NCBI GenBank assembly: GCA_017452505.1
Contig: JAFTMI010000006.1
Coordinates: 1-33,276 of the forward strand
DNA length: 33,276 nt
Reading direction: 5' to 3'
DNA from: Oscillospiraceae bacterium
Lineage (GTDB): Bacteria > Bacillota > Clostridia > Oscillospirales > Oscillospiraceae
Positions 15,830 through 24,519 of the stretch are shown here, one piece after another. The stretch's first letter is position 1. Each line of letters begins with the position of its first letter. A program made the position numbers and the translations under genes. The notes below the pieces were generated by a model, which was not told the origin of the DNA, did not search any database, and saw only the letters and a program-made list of their open reading frames with translations.

Positions 15830-16712
15830 ATTTCACGATAGATTGGCGGTACTGACTGGGACTCATATTGGTGGCATCCCGGAAGCATTTGGAAAAGTAC
15901 TGAGGAGAATCATAATGCAAAAGTTCCGAGATCTGCGCTAAAGTATGGCGATTTTCCCGAATCAGCTTTTTTGCCTCCCGGATCTTTAGTCCATTGTAGT
16001 AATGCATAATGCCACCGGGATAAAATTCGCGAAAAAGGGCTTTTACCGTACTTTCTGACTTCCTGACCGCTTTTGCCACATCCGAAACAGTCAAACGGCC
16101 ATAAACATTGGCTTGCAGCACATCCAAAATTTCCTTAATTTCAAAATTCACCGCCACGCCGTCGATCTGCACGCTTTGGCGGCTTATTTTTGTCAAGCTC
16201 TCCCTGTGGCGATACAAGCTGATAAGGAATATTTCCAGCAGATTGCGAATCATTTGAAAACCGCCAAAAGGCGCATCCGGCAGCGCATGCAAATTTTGCA
16301 GCAAAGGATTATTGGGGTTTTCCAACCGAAAGCAGGCCAAACCCTCAGACATCAACAAGGAAAGTAATCTTTTTTCCTCCGCGTTCAGCTGCAGAATTTT
16401 GCCCTCAAAATGCTTCATAGCCACGCTGTCACATTCAAAGGTCAGAATGCTCACATTGGGGGCGTTTTTTCCGTCACCGGACAGATTGTGGTACTCGTTT
16501 GGTTTGTGAAAAGTGACCTCACCGCTTTTTAAGGTAAATTGGTTTTTGTCTGCTGTGCAGAACATTTCACCTTTGTCGATATACACCATTTCCCAAAAAT
16601 CATGCCGCTCACCGTCATTGCGAAAGTCCTTTGACAGCTCCATATAGAATATGGTAATGATTTTTCGGATGTGGATCACTCCCGGAAGACCTTGTCTAAT
16701 AAATTTGTCCAT
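15828..16712 (-). CDS. AraC-family transcriptional regulator, probable regulator of the adjacent sugar operon
   Basis: A 294-residue protein with an N-terminal cupin-type sensing domain (HDFWEMVYIDKGEMFC, LKSGEVTFHKPNEYHNL) and a C-terminal double helix-turn-helix (about 195-294: LTVSDVAKAVRKSESTVKALFREF, then LAQISELLHYDSPQYFSKCFRDATNMSPSQYRQS). The cupin domain in this family usually binds a sugar. The gene is divergent from the deacetylase operon, with about 100 bases between them holding shared repeats (16739-16794), so it very likely controls that operon and itself. ATG 16712 is preferred over an in-frame TTG six bases upstream; the ribosome-binding site is weak in both cases. The ligand is unknown. 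Confidence 0.9.
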   Translation of the reverse strand: MDKFIRQGLPGVIHIRKIITIFYMELSKDFRNDGERHDFWEMVYIDKGEMFCTADKNQFTLKSGEVTFHKPNEYHNLSGDGKNAPNVSILTFECDSVAMKHFEGKILQLNAEEKRLLSLLMSEGLACFRLENPNNPLLQNLHALPDAPFGGFQMIRNLLEIFLISLYRHRESLTKISRQSVQIDGVAVNFEIKEILDVLQANVYGRLTVSDVAKAVRKSESTVKALFREFYPGGIMHYYNGLKIREAKKLIRENRHTLAQISELLHYDSPQYFSKCFRDATNMSPSQYRQSIVK

Positions 16713-16738
16713 ACGCAAAACCCACTTTGTCTGATTTT

Positions 16739-16794
16739 GTTAGTATTATATCCGATTTTCCATTTTTCTGCAAGTATAAAATCTTTATACTAAC
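16739..16794. promoter_or_regulatory. Divergent control region with candidate AraC operators
   Basis: The minus-strand promoter for the regulator is TTGCAG (16773-16768), 17 bases, TATAAT (16750-16745). On the plus side a -10 such as TATACT (16786-16791) has no good -35, which fits activator-dependent transcription. GTTAGTAT occurs at 16739-16746 and inverted at 16787-16794, and AGTATAAA (16773-16780) faces TTTATACT (16784-16791) across three bases. These repeats overlap both promoters. Confidence 0.6.
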
Positions 16795-16814
16795 CTTAGA
16801 AAGGAGGTATGCGT

Positions 16815-17522
16815 ATGTATACCGTTTTAGTAATTTCCTGTCATCCCGACGATATGGAGATCGCCTGCGCCGGCACGCTCTTAAAATGCAAGGAGCGGGG
16901 TGACCGGGTGGTAATCTGTCATCTGTCCAGCGGTAATCTGGGCCATGTAGTGATCCCTCCCGATGAACTGATCAAAATGCGGGCCAAGGAAGCAGAGCGC
17001 TCCGCCCAATTGGCAGGCTTCGAAGTCATTCACAGTTTCTTTGACGATTTGGAGATCTACGACAACAACAAAGAAGCGCGGGACAAAGTAGTGGAGGTGA
17101 TCCAGCAGGTTGACCCCGATTTCATCATCACCCACGACCCTAACGACTATATGCCCGACCACACAGCGGTTTCCCGGTTGGTATTCGATGCCAGCTTCAC
17201 TGCTACCCTGCCCAACTATCCCACCAAGACCGGCAAAGCCGCAAGATTGGTGCCTATCTACTATATGGATACCCTGGCAGGTGTGAACTTTAATCCCACG
17301 GAATATGTGGATGTATCCGACCACATTGACAAGAAACTCCAGATGCTGGAGTGTCATGAGACCCAAGTGGTATGGATGCGGGATCACGACGGCATTGATT
17401 TCCCCGATATGGTAAAAACCTGCTGCCGCTACAGAGGTTTCCAGTGCGGCGCAGAGTATGCTGAGGGCTTCCGCCAGTGTCAAGTCTACTTAAAAGGAAC
17501 TACAAAACGGCTGCTGCCGTAA
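16815..17522 (+). CDS. PIG-L (LmbE-like) family N-deacetylase
   Basis: 235 residues starting [23 protein letters not shown]. The HPDD motif and the later PDHTAV ([16 protein letters not shown]) are the zinc-binding and catalytic elements of the PIG-L/LmbE family. Members remove acetyl groups from N-acetylglucosamine-containing substrates such as GlcNAc-malate, GlcNAc-inositol or diacetylchitobiose. ATG 16815 is used because AAGGAGG (16801-16807) is seven bases upstream; ATG 16809 is one base from that site. It is the first gene of a four-gene operon with a NagB-like protein, PfkB kinase and MtlD-like dehydrogenase, so its substrate is probably an imported N-acetylated sugar. No transporter or bacillithiol gene is nearby. 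Confidence 0.88.
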   Translation: MYTVLVISCHPDDMEIACAGTLLKCKERGDRVVICHLSSGNLGHVVIPPDELIKMRAKEAERSAQLAGFEVIHSFFDDLEIYDNNKEARDKVVEVIQQVDPDFIITHDPNDYMPDHTAVSRLVFDASFTATLPNYPTKTGKAARLVPIYYMDTLAGVNFNPTEYVDVSDHIDKKLQMLECHETQVVWMRDHDGIDFPDMVKTCCRYRGFQCGAEYAEGFRQCQVYLKGTTKRLLP

Positions 17523-17535
17523 GGAGGATATAAAT

Positions 17536-18483
17536 ATGGATTTTAATTCTACTGTTAAAGGTTCTGCCCTGGAGGGCTTTTATCCTGCCGGTTGGGATTT
17601 TGCCAAGATTGATGCCTGCATAGGCGCGCCGGAAACTATTTGCGACCGGCAGGCTTTTTGGAATCCCGCTTTTAACCCTGTACAGTGCGAGAGCCTGGGC
17701 GAGTTTGAGACCTATATGGGTCATGAGATCGCCATTCAGATCAAGAACGCCGCTGACCGGGGCGAAAAGATCGCTTTCATTCTGCCTGTCGGCCCTATGG
17801 GTATGTACAAATGGGTGGTTTACTTCCTGAAAGAGTGGAAGGTATCCTGCAAGCACGTTTACACCTTCAATATGGACGAATGGGCAGATGCCGACGGCAA
17901 CACCCTGCCCTCTGACAATCCCGGTGCTTTCCAGTATGCAATGGAGCAGGCGCTGTTCAATCCCTTAGGTGAGCTGACCGTTCCCGCTGAGCAGCGGAAC
18001 TTTGCCACCAAGGAGAATCTGCCCACCTATCCCGAAAAGATCGCTAAGCTGAAGGCAGAGGGCGCTAAGCTGGTGCTGGTTTACGGCATCGGCAGAATGT
18101 GCCACATTGCTTTCTGGGAGCCCACCTTTGCCGCTGATTATGCAATCGCTGCAGAATGGGAGAAAGCACCCTACCGCATCGCTGCCAAGATCCACCCTCT
18201 GACTGTGGAGCAGAACGCACTGACCAGCTTCAAGTCCCGCACCACTTTGGTCCCCTGCCGGGCCAACACCATCGGCCCCGGCCTGTTCCTGCAGGCGGAT
18301 TATGCCATTGGCGGTGCTGACGGCGTATTGAGCCGCGGCATGCAGTGGCAGGGTCTGTCTCTGTGGATGACTCTGCGCCACGGTGTGGATCCCTGGATCA
18401 CCTCTTCCTATATTCCCACCTTGGCAGGCAGACTGTTCTTCTTGAAAGAACTGGCCGGCCCCCTGGAAGCTGAGTGCAACTGA
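17536..18483 (+). CDS. NagB-like (glucosamine-6-phosphate deaminase/isomerase family) protein with altered active site
   Basis: 315 residues, longer than the roughly 240-270 of NagB. The family motifs are visible but changed. FNMDEW (111-116) matches FNMDEY, keeping the catalytic Asp. [13 protein letters not shown] (184-196) matches GxGxDGHIAFNEP but has Met for the Asp and Cys for the Gly, while His190 and Glu195 are kept. PVGPMGMYK (84-92) is a shortened form of the sugar-phosphate loop. SRTT at 234-237 is retained. An AAGGAGG site is eight bases upstream of the ATG. Bacteroidetes have similar proteins in which a NagB-like domain is fused to a PIG-L domain (from memory), which fits the gene order here. 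True glucosamine-6-phosphate deamination is doubtful. Confidence 0.8.
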   Translation: MDFNSTVKGSALEGFYPAGWDFAKIDACIGAPETICDRQAFWNPAFNPVQCESLGEFETYMGHEIAIQIKNAADRGEKIAFILPVGPMGMYKWVVYFLKEWKVSCKHVYTFNMDEWADADGNTLPSDNPGAFQYAMEQALFNPLGELTVPAEQRNFATKENLPTYPEKIAKLKAEGAKLVLVYGIGRMCHIAFWEPTFAADYAIAAEWEKAPYRIAAKIHPLTVEQNALTSFKSRTTLVPCRANTIGPGLFLQADYAIGGADGVLSRGMQWQGLSLWMTLRHGVDPWITSSYIPTLAGRLFFLKELAGPLEAECN

Positions 18484-19466
18484 TGAAAGCTTTCGAGAGA
18501 AAAGGTATTGCCGTCGCAGGCAGCATCTTGGTTGACAAGATCAACGAAATCAGTGCGTATCCTCCTGCCGGTGAACTGACACAGATCCGCAGCATTCAAT
18601 ATGCCGCCGGCGGATGTGTTCCCAATGTAGCTATAGACTTAAAGAAAATTGCCCCAAGCCTTCCGGTACGAGCCGTTGGCAAAATCGGTAACGACTCCGA
18701 GGGCAAATTCCTTTCAAGTCTTCTGTTAGCCAATGGTGTTTTCACCCAAGACCTTGCAGTTATGGATGGCGAAAAAACCAGTTTCACCGAGGTTATGAGC
18801 ATCCCCGGTGGACAACGGACCTTCTTTGTTTACCCCGGCGCCAGCGCAGATTTTGGCATTGCAGATATGGACTTTGGTGCCATTCACGCGAAAATCCTTC
18901 ATCTTGGCTACTTTTTGCTGCTGCAAAAGGTAGATAACGGCGATGGATTAAAAATCCTGCAGGCAGCAAAGGAACGCGGTATAGAGACATCCATTGACTT
19001 AGTCAGCGAAAACTCCGACAGATACAACCTTGTTCTGCCCTGTCTTCCCTACACTGACTATCTCATTGTAAACGAGTTAGAGGCCGGCAGACTGGCTGGG
19101 ATAGAGCCTATCACTGAAAATTTGGAGAGAATTGCGCGACGGTTAATGGAATTGGGTGTGCAAAAGAAGGTCATCATTCATATGCCGGAGCGATCTGTAT
19201 GCTTGAGCAAGGAAGGTTATAGCGTTCTTGGCTCTTACATCCTTCCCGATGGTTATATCCAAGGCACCACCGGTGCCGGTGATGCTTTCTGCGCCGGTGC
19301 GTTGATCGGCATTTACAACGGTTGGAACGATATGGCGATTATGGAATTTGCATCAAGCTGTTCTGTTATGGCGCTAAGCTGCCCGGATGCTACCGGCGGC
19401 ATGAAAACAGAAACAGAAATCAAAGACTACTGTAAGCAATTTACAAGACGGGAGGCAGGACAATGA
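18483..19466 (+). CDS. PfkB-family carbohydrate kinase
   Basis: 327 residues of the ribokinase fold: GSILVDKINEI near the start, the GG-containing substrate region YAAGGCVPNVAIDLKK, GKIGNDSEGKFL, and the C-terminal signature GTTGAGDAFCAGALIG with its catalytic Asp. The family phosphorylates sugars, nucleosides or sugar phosphates with ATP. The start codon overlaps the previous stop (TGATG) and the next gene also overlaps by four bases, so the operon is translationally coupled. By context it should phosphorylate the deacetylated sugar or the product of the NagB-like enzyme; the substrate cannot be fixed from motifs. Confidence 0.9.
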   Translation: MKAFERKGIAVAGSILVDKINEISAYPPAGELTQIRSIQYAAGGCVPNVAIDLKKIAPSLPVRAVGKIGNDSEGKFLSSLLLANGVFTQDLAVMDGEKTSFTEVMSIPGGQRTFFVYPGASADFGIADMDFGAIHAKILHLGYFLLLQKVDNGDGLKILQAAKERGIETSIDLVSENSDRYNLVLPCLPYTDYLIVNELEAGRLAGIEPITENLERIARRLMELGVQKKVIIHMPERSVCLSKEGYSVLGSYILPDGYIQGTTGAGDAFCAGALIGIYNGWNDMAIMEFASSCSVMALSCPDATGGMKTETEIKDYCKQFTRREAGQ

Positions 19467-20674
19467 AGGCAGTTATGTACGGCGGCGGCAATATCGGCAG
19501 AGGCTTTATCGGACAACTTCTAAGCCAATCCGGTTATGAAGTCACCTTTATTGATGTAGCCGATGCCGTGGTTGATTCCTTGAACAGCGAACACAAATAT
19601 CCCGTCCGAATTCTTTCCAATGAGGGTCACAGGGATATTGAAGTCACCAACGTCCGTGCTGTTCACGGCAATAATACCGAAGCGGTCGCCGATGCCATTG
19701 CAAATGCAGATATTATGGCAACTGCTGTGGGTGCCAGAATTTTGAAATTCATTGTTCCCAATATTATTGCAGGCTTGCGCAAGCGCTGGGCAGAAAACAA
19801 ACCGCCATTGAATATTATCATTTGCGAAAATCTGATGGATGCCAACAAGGTTCTGGAGCAAATGCTGAAAGAGCAGCTCACGGTCGAAGAACAGAGTCTT
19901 TTCGACGAAACCGTCGGTTTGGTCGAAGCATCCATCGGTCGAATGGTACCCATTCAAACAGAAGAAATGAAAGCCGGTGAACCTATGCGTGTTTGCGTGG
20001 AAAGCTACGGCTTCTTACCTGTGGACAAAGCTGCTTTCCTTGGTGACATCCCCAATATCAAAAATATGGTCCCCTTTGAACCCTTTGATTTCTACATCAA
20101 GCGCAAGCTATACCTGCACAATATGGGCCACGCGATCTGCGCGTATTTAGGTGATTTATTGGGCTTGGAGTACATTTACCAAGCGATTGATGTACCGGAA
20201 ATCAAGATCATTGTACAAAACGCAATGCTGGAAAGCGCCATTGCCCTTTCCAAGACCTATCGTGTCCCCCTGGAAGAACTGCTTTGCCATACTGAAGATC
20301 TGCTGTATCGGTTCACCAACAAAGCATTGCAGGACACCTGCAAGCGTGTGGGTGGTGACCCGGCCCGAAAGCTGTCTGCCCAGGACCGGCTCATTGGTGC
20401 CTCTTCCCTTGTAATGCAAACCGGAGAAACCCCGGTTTATATCGCTATCGGCTGCGCCGCCGGTCTGCATCGGTTGGTTGCTGAAAGCGGTTTGGAACAA
20501 ACTCTTGAAAATGCCAAGGCCACACTGCTGCAAACCTCCGGTTTGGCAGAAAATGACCGTCTTACAGCACTGGTCTTAGAGATATATGAAAAGATCCTTG
20601 CCGGTGAGACTCTGGCTCAGCTGCGGCATTTCGGACAAGAAGAAAAAGCCACTAACAGGCACAATGTAATTTAA
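19463..20674 (+). CDS. Mannitol-1-phosphate 5-dehydrogenase family protein
   Basis: 403 residues with an N-terminal NAD-binding motif MKAVMYGGGNIGRGFIGQLL and the long-chain polyol dehydrogenase core: ICENLMDANKVL, GLVEASIGRMVP, and KRKLYLHNMGHAICAYLG, which matches the K...N-x-G-H catalytic pattern of MtlD. Such enzymes interconvert fructose-6-phosphate and mannitol-1-phosphate or similar polyol and ketose phosphates. There is no mannitol PTS gene in the window. Last gene of the AraC-linked operon, with a GGGAGG site upstream and an ATGA overlap with the kinase gene. The real substrate may be another sugar or polyol phosphate. Confidence 0.85.
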   Translation: MKAVMYGGGNIGRGFIGQLLSQSGYEVTFIDVADAVVDSLNSEHKYPVRILSNEGHRDIEVTNVRAVHGNNTEAVADAIANADIMATAVGARILKFIVPNIIAGLRKRWAENKPPLNIIICENLMDANKVLEQMLKEQLTVEEQSLFDETVGLVEASIGRMVPIQTEEMKAGEPMRVCVESYGFLPVDKAAFLGDIPNIKNMVPFEPFDFYIKRKLYLHNMGHAICAYLGDLLGLEYIYQAIDVPEIKIIVQNAMLESAIALSKTYRVPLEELLCHTEDLLYRFTNKALQDTCKRVGGDPARKLSAQDRLIGASSLVMQTGETPVYIAIGCAAGLHRLVAESGLEQTLENAKATLLQTSGLAENDRLTALVLEIYEKILAGETLAQLRHFGQEEKATNRHNVI

Positions 20675-20684
20675 AACGTAAAGT

Positions 20685-20719
20685 AAAAAACACATCCACC
20701 TAAGGTGGATGTGTTTTTT
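20685..20719. terminator. Bidirectional terminator between the sugar operon and the ABC transporter gene
   Basis: CACATCCACC (20691-20700) pairs with 20704-20713 around a TAA loop, with A-run and T-run on either side. It ends both convergent units. Confidence 0.92.
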
Positions 20720-20722
20720 GTT

Positions 20723-23700
20723 TTATTCAGTTCGCAGAGCCACAACGGGGTCTTTCTTGGCTGCGCTTCTGGAGGGGATAATACCGGAGAACAAAGTCAG
20801 CAAAACACTGATCAGCACCAGCACGATCGCCACATTCCAGGGCAGCACTGCCCGCAGATTGGCAATGTCGGTAAGAGCAAAGAGGATCACATTCACCACA
20901 GCGCACAGGCCGTAGGTCACGATCACTCCCAGCAAACCGGATGTGAAGCCTATGATCATCGTTTCCGCATTGAACATACCGGACACATTCCGCTTGGATG
21001 CGCCGATAGCCCGCAATATTCCGATCTCCTTTGTCCGCTCCTGGACAGAGATCAAGGTGATAACGCCAATCATAATGGAAGACACCACCAGAGAAATGGC
21101 CACAAAGGCGATCAGCACATAGGTGATGGCATTGATGATGGTGGTAATGGAAGACATCATAATACCCACATAGTCGGTATAATGGATCTGCTGCAGCTCC
21201 TCCACAGAATCGTTGTAGGCGGAAATAACCTCTTCCACCACATCCTTATTCTCAAAGCTGGAGGCATACAGATTGATGGTTGCCGGGTCATCCAGATCCA
21301 CATCGCTGAGCTTACGCAGGTTCTGCTCATAGGTGGAGTCGGAGAACTCCATCACGCTGTTATAGCAAACCGTATACTGCTCCGGAGTATACTTCATCAA
21401 GTCTGTTTGCAGCATCAACAGCTTATTCTCCATAGGCATCTTGTAGCATTGCTGCAGGCTCATCATCACAGTGACCAACTCTGCCTGGGGATTGGTTTCA
21501 CCTTCCGGAAGTGTGGTCGCATCTCCCTGGGGAATGGTCGCACCCAACTGAGGAGTGGTTGCGCCAACCTGGGGAGCGGTTGCACCAGCCTGGGGCGCTG
21601 CATCAGCAGATTCCTGGACCAATCTGGGATCTACCATCTTTACAAGGTTATCCTGCAGAAGCTTGCGCAGCTCTGCATCCTTCATATTCTTGATGTAGCT
21701 GGTCGCCGCCTGGATGTCGATACCCTCTTGCTGACCCAGTGCGTCAAGCACTTGCTTCTCCATAGTCTCCCGGGTCATAGAAGCAAGCATCCCATCCACA
21801 GCAAGGGCCACCTGCATATCCATATACACTTCAGCCTGCTCCTCGGGCGTTAAGCCGTCGATATGTTTCACCAGGAGATCTCGCATTTCCTCATGGGTGA
21901 TCGCATCGCTGTTGGGGAACGGCATACCGGTGAAAATATCCATTGCAGGATCCTGCTTTTGCGCCTCCAGCGCAGCAGATTCCAAATTCTTTTGGGCAAC
22001 GAACTCCGTGAGCATCTTGGTGTAGCCAATAGAGCCGGTAAGCATAGTGGAGCTGGCCTTCTCACTGGGGCGAATAATACCGGTGACTTTCAGCTTCAGC
22101 GCATTATCATAAAGCTGCCTTAATTTAACGGAATCCGCCCGCTTATCCACATACAGACCGGTAGCTGCATCCTTCTCATAGCAATCAGCATTGAGGATCA
22201 CACGGAATTCCTTGGCACAAATTTCCTCGTAGGACCATTTTTTCTGATCGGCATCAACCTCTTCGCCCTTCATAATGGCATTGAAGCTGTCCTCGATCTT
22301 ATCGTGGGATTCCAGGCCCAGGGCATACATAGTCAGATCGTCCAGTTCATTATTCTCATTGACCACCAGCACGATCTCATTATAGCTATTGGGCCAGCTG
22401 CCGTAGATCACATCATACTGATCTTCCAGCACAGGGTTAACGGGGCTGCCGTCCTTGCCGGAAAGAAGTTCATTCCACAGCTTCATTTCCATACCCGGCA
22501 TTTGCATTCCCATACCGCCGCCCATATTTTCACCCATGGACATCATAGAGGACATATCCATTCCCATAAAATCCTTAAGCGCTTCGGCAAGCAGCTGCTG
22601 GGTATCAGAATAGACGATGTTACCTACAGGGTCCTGGGTATACACCAGCAGATCCATATCGTAGGTATACTGGATGCCGGTCAATGCCTCAGATAGTTTA
22701 TTCTCCTCTTCCGGCTTCTGCATTTCCTGCTCCAAATAGGTCTTAAAAGCCTTCAGGTCATTTTCCGTGGACTCCATATTGTTCAGGGCATTGATCATAT
22801 CCGCCATTACGGAAACAGAATAGACCGCGTCCTTATCGTGAGCAGATTCCCCATCGGTTTCCTTGCCCATAAAGGTTTCCATCAAGGTGCCGATGTCCAC
22901 CGTAGTCGCTTCCAGGGTCAGCGGATAAGAAGACAGGGTATCCTCCTGGACAGCATTGATGTAGGTGGTCATACCGTTGGACACCGCATAGATCAGCGCA
23001 ATACCGATGATGCCGATAGAGCCTGCAAAGGAGGTCAGCGCGGTACGACCCTTCTTGGTAAACAGGTTCTTTAAGGAAAGGCCAAAGGAAGTACTCCAGG
23101 ACATGGAGGGTTTCCGGACAGCCTTCTTCTTGACGGATGCCGCCTGGGTCTCCTCTTCCTCGCAGGCCTTCTGTTCCTCTTCGTTCAAGGGCGCGGAGTC
23201 ACTGGTGATCTCGCCGTCCAGCATCCGAATGATACGGGTGGAGTAGGTGTTGGCCAGGTCCGGGTTATGGGTGACCATGATCACCAACCGGTCCTTGGCA
23301 ACTTCCTTCAAAATCTCCATAACCTGCACACTGGTTTCTGTATCCAATGCGCCGGTGGGCTCGTCAGCCAAAATGATGTCCGGGTTATTCACCAACGCAC
23401 GGGCAATTGCCACACGCTGCATCTGTCCGCCGGACATTTGGCTGGGCTTTTTCTTCAGCTGATCACCCAGGCCCACCTGCTCCAGCACGGCTTTCGCCCG
23501 CTGGCGGCGCTCCCGCTTGGAAACACCGGACAGGGTCAGCGCCAGCTCCACATTCTGCAAAACGCTCTGATGGGGAATCAGATTGTAGCTTTGGAACACA
23601 AAGCCGATGGAGTGGTTGCGGTAAGTATCCCAATCCCGGTCCTTATACTTCTTGGTGGACCGGCCATCGATCACCAAATCGCCGCTGGTATACTTATCCA

Positions 23701-23860
23701 GGCCGCCGATGATGTTCAGCATAGTGGTCTTACCGCAGCCGGAGGGACCCAAAATGGACACGAACTCGTGGGGGCGGAACTGCAGAGAGATACCCCGCAG
23801 AGCCCGAACGGTATTCTCGCCGGCGGCATAGTTTTTAACAATGTTTTTCAGTTGCAGCAT
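20723..23860 (-). CDS. Fused ABC transporter ATPase and FtsX-like permease with a large external domain
   Basis: 1045 residues in one frame. Residues 1-230 are an ATPase of the MacB/LolD type: Walker [10 protein letters not shown] (38-46), signature [15 protein letters not shown], Walker [13 protein letters not shown]. After a charged linker comes a membrane helix ([17 protein letters not shown]), an external region of more than 550 residues, and three C-terminal membrane segments with the FtsX-type core ([40 protein letters not shown]). Such pumps act mechanically on lipoproteins, peptides or toxins rather than importing solutes. The external part has 12 Met within 28 residues (22484-22567) and a run of GATxPQ repeats (about 21510-21605). 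It lies after der and plsY on the same strand. Substrate unknown; a bacteriocin or wall-active peptide exporter or resistance pump is plausible. Confidence 0.9.
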   Translation of the reverse strand: MLQLKNIVKNYAAGENTVRALRGISLQFRPHEFVSILGPSGCGKTTMLNIIGGLDKYTSGDLVIDGRSTKKYKDRDWDTYRNHSIGFVFQSYNLIPHQSVLQNVELALTLSGVSKRERRQRAKAVLEQVGLGDQLKKKPSQMSGGQMQRVAIARALVNNPDIILADEPTGALDTETSVQVMEILKEVAKDRLVIMVTHNPDLANTYSTRIIRMLDGEITSDSAPLNEEEQKACEEEETQAASVKKKAVRKPSMSWSTSFGLSLKNLFTKKGRTALTSFAGSIGIIGIALIYAVSNGMTTYINAVQEDTLSSYPLTLEATTVDIGTLMETFMGKETDGESAHDKDAVYSVSVMADMINALNNMESTENDLKAFKTYLEQEMQKPEEENKLSEALTGIQYTYDMDLLVYTQDPVGNIVYSDTQQLLAEALKDFMGMDMSSMMSMGENMGGGMGMQMPGMEMKLWNELLSGKDGSPVNPVLEDQYDVIYGSWPNSYNEIVLVVNENNELDDLTMYALGLESHDKIEDSFNAIMKGEEVDADQKKWSYEEICAKEFRVILNADCYEKDAATGLYVDKRADSVKLRQLYDNALKLKVTGIIRPSEKASSTMLTGSIGYTKMLTEFVAQKNLESAALEAQKQDPAMDIFTGMPFPNSDAITHEEMRDLLVKHIDGLTPEEQAEVYMDMQVALAVDGMLASMTRETMEKQVLDALGQQEGIDIQAATSYIKNMKDAELRKLLQDNLVKMVDPRLVQESADAAPQAGATAPQVGATTPQLGATIPQGDATTLPEGETNPQAELVTVMMSLQQCYKMPMENKLLMLQTDLMKYTPEQYTVCYNSVMEFSDSTYEQNLRKLSDVDLDDPATINLYASSFENKDVVEEVISAYNDSVEELQQIHYTDYVGIMMSSITTIINAITYVLIAFVAISLVVSSIMIGVITLISVQERTKEIGILRAIGASKRNVSGMFNAETMIIGFTSGLLGVIVTYGLCAVVNVILFALTDIANLRAVLPWNVAIVLVLISVLLTLFSGIIPSRSAAKKDPVVALRTE

Positions 23861-23887
23861 ATATGCGCGTCCTTTCCTACATAAGGG

Positions 23888-24517
23888 TTATTTCTTCTTT
23901 TTGAATTTGCTGAAGGTGGCCTTTCTCTCATTGCCCTTCAGCAACCGGCCAACATTGCTCCTGTGCATAAACACGATCAGCAAGCCCAAGGCCGCGCCCA
24001 ACGCCGACGCCAAAGGACTTTGCGCGCCATATATCACGGGAAATGCGATCACAAAAGACAATGTACCTAAGATCGAGCTCAAGGAAACATATCTGGTCAC
24101 AAACAGGCAGACCGCAAAAATGCCTAGGGCCAGCAAGCCCAGGCGCCAATCAGCCATCAGCGCAACGGTCACGCCGCTCAGCACGCCCTTGCCGCCGTGG
24201 AAACCCAACAGAGCCGGAAAAACATGGCCAATACACACAGCTATTCCGCCAATCAGCACACCGTCCAGCGGGCAGCCATAGGGGGTCAACAGAAGCCTTC
24301 CCACCTGGCACGCTACTACCGCTTTCAGCATATCCACGCAAACTACCAGCAATGCGCTGCCGGGGCCAAACATCCGCAGAAAATTGGTAAGGCCTGCATT
24401 GCCGCTGCCTTGGTCACGGACATCCTTTTTTGCCAAAAGGTTGGAAATGCTCACAGCGCCATTAAGATTACCCAGCATATAGCCAGCCAGGATCGTCAAA
24501 ACGATAGGAAACCACAT
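23888..24517 (-). CDS. plsY: Acyl-phosphate:glycerol-3-phosphate acyltransferase PlsY
   Basis: 209 residues, mostly membrane-spanning, with the PlsY motifs GYMLGNLNGAVSISNLLAKKDVRDQGSGNAGLTN near the N-terminus, GHVFPALLGFHGGKGV in the middle, and HRSNVGRLLKGNE at the end. PlsY makes lysophosphatidate in the first step of phospholipid synthesis. Its AAGGAGG site is inside the last codons of der, with two bases between stop and start, so the two are coupled. der-plsY adjacency is common in Firmicutes. Confidence 0.96.
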   Translation of the reverse strand: MWFPIVLTILAGYMLGNLNGAVSISNLLAKKDVRDQGSGNAGLTNFLRMFGPGSALLVVCVDMLKAVVACQVGRLLLTPYGCPLDGVLIGGIAVCIGHVFPALLGFHGGKGVLSGVTVALMADWRLGLLALGIFAVCLFVTRYVSLSSILGTLSFVIAFPVIYGAQSPLASALGAALGLLIVFMHRSNVGRLLKGNERKATFSKFKKKK

Positions 24518-24519
24518 AA

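Noticed and set aside
16815-17522. Bacillithiol biosynthesis deacetylase BshB
   Set aside because: Same family, but no BshA or BshC gene is near and the operon is a sugar-kinase/dehydrogenase set under an AraC regulator.
20705-21853. 382-codon plus-strand frame over the ABC transporter gene
   Set aside because: His/Gln-rich antisense reading of the transporter; no start signals and no family motifs.
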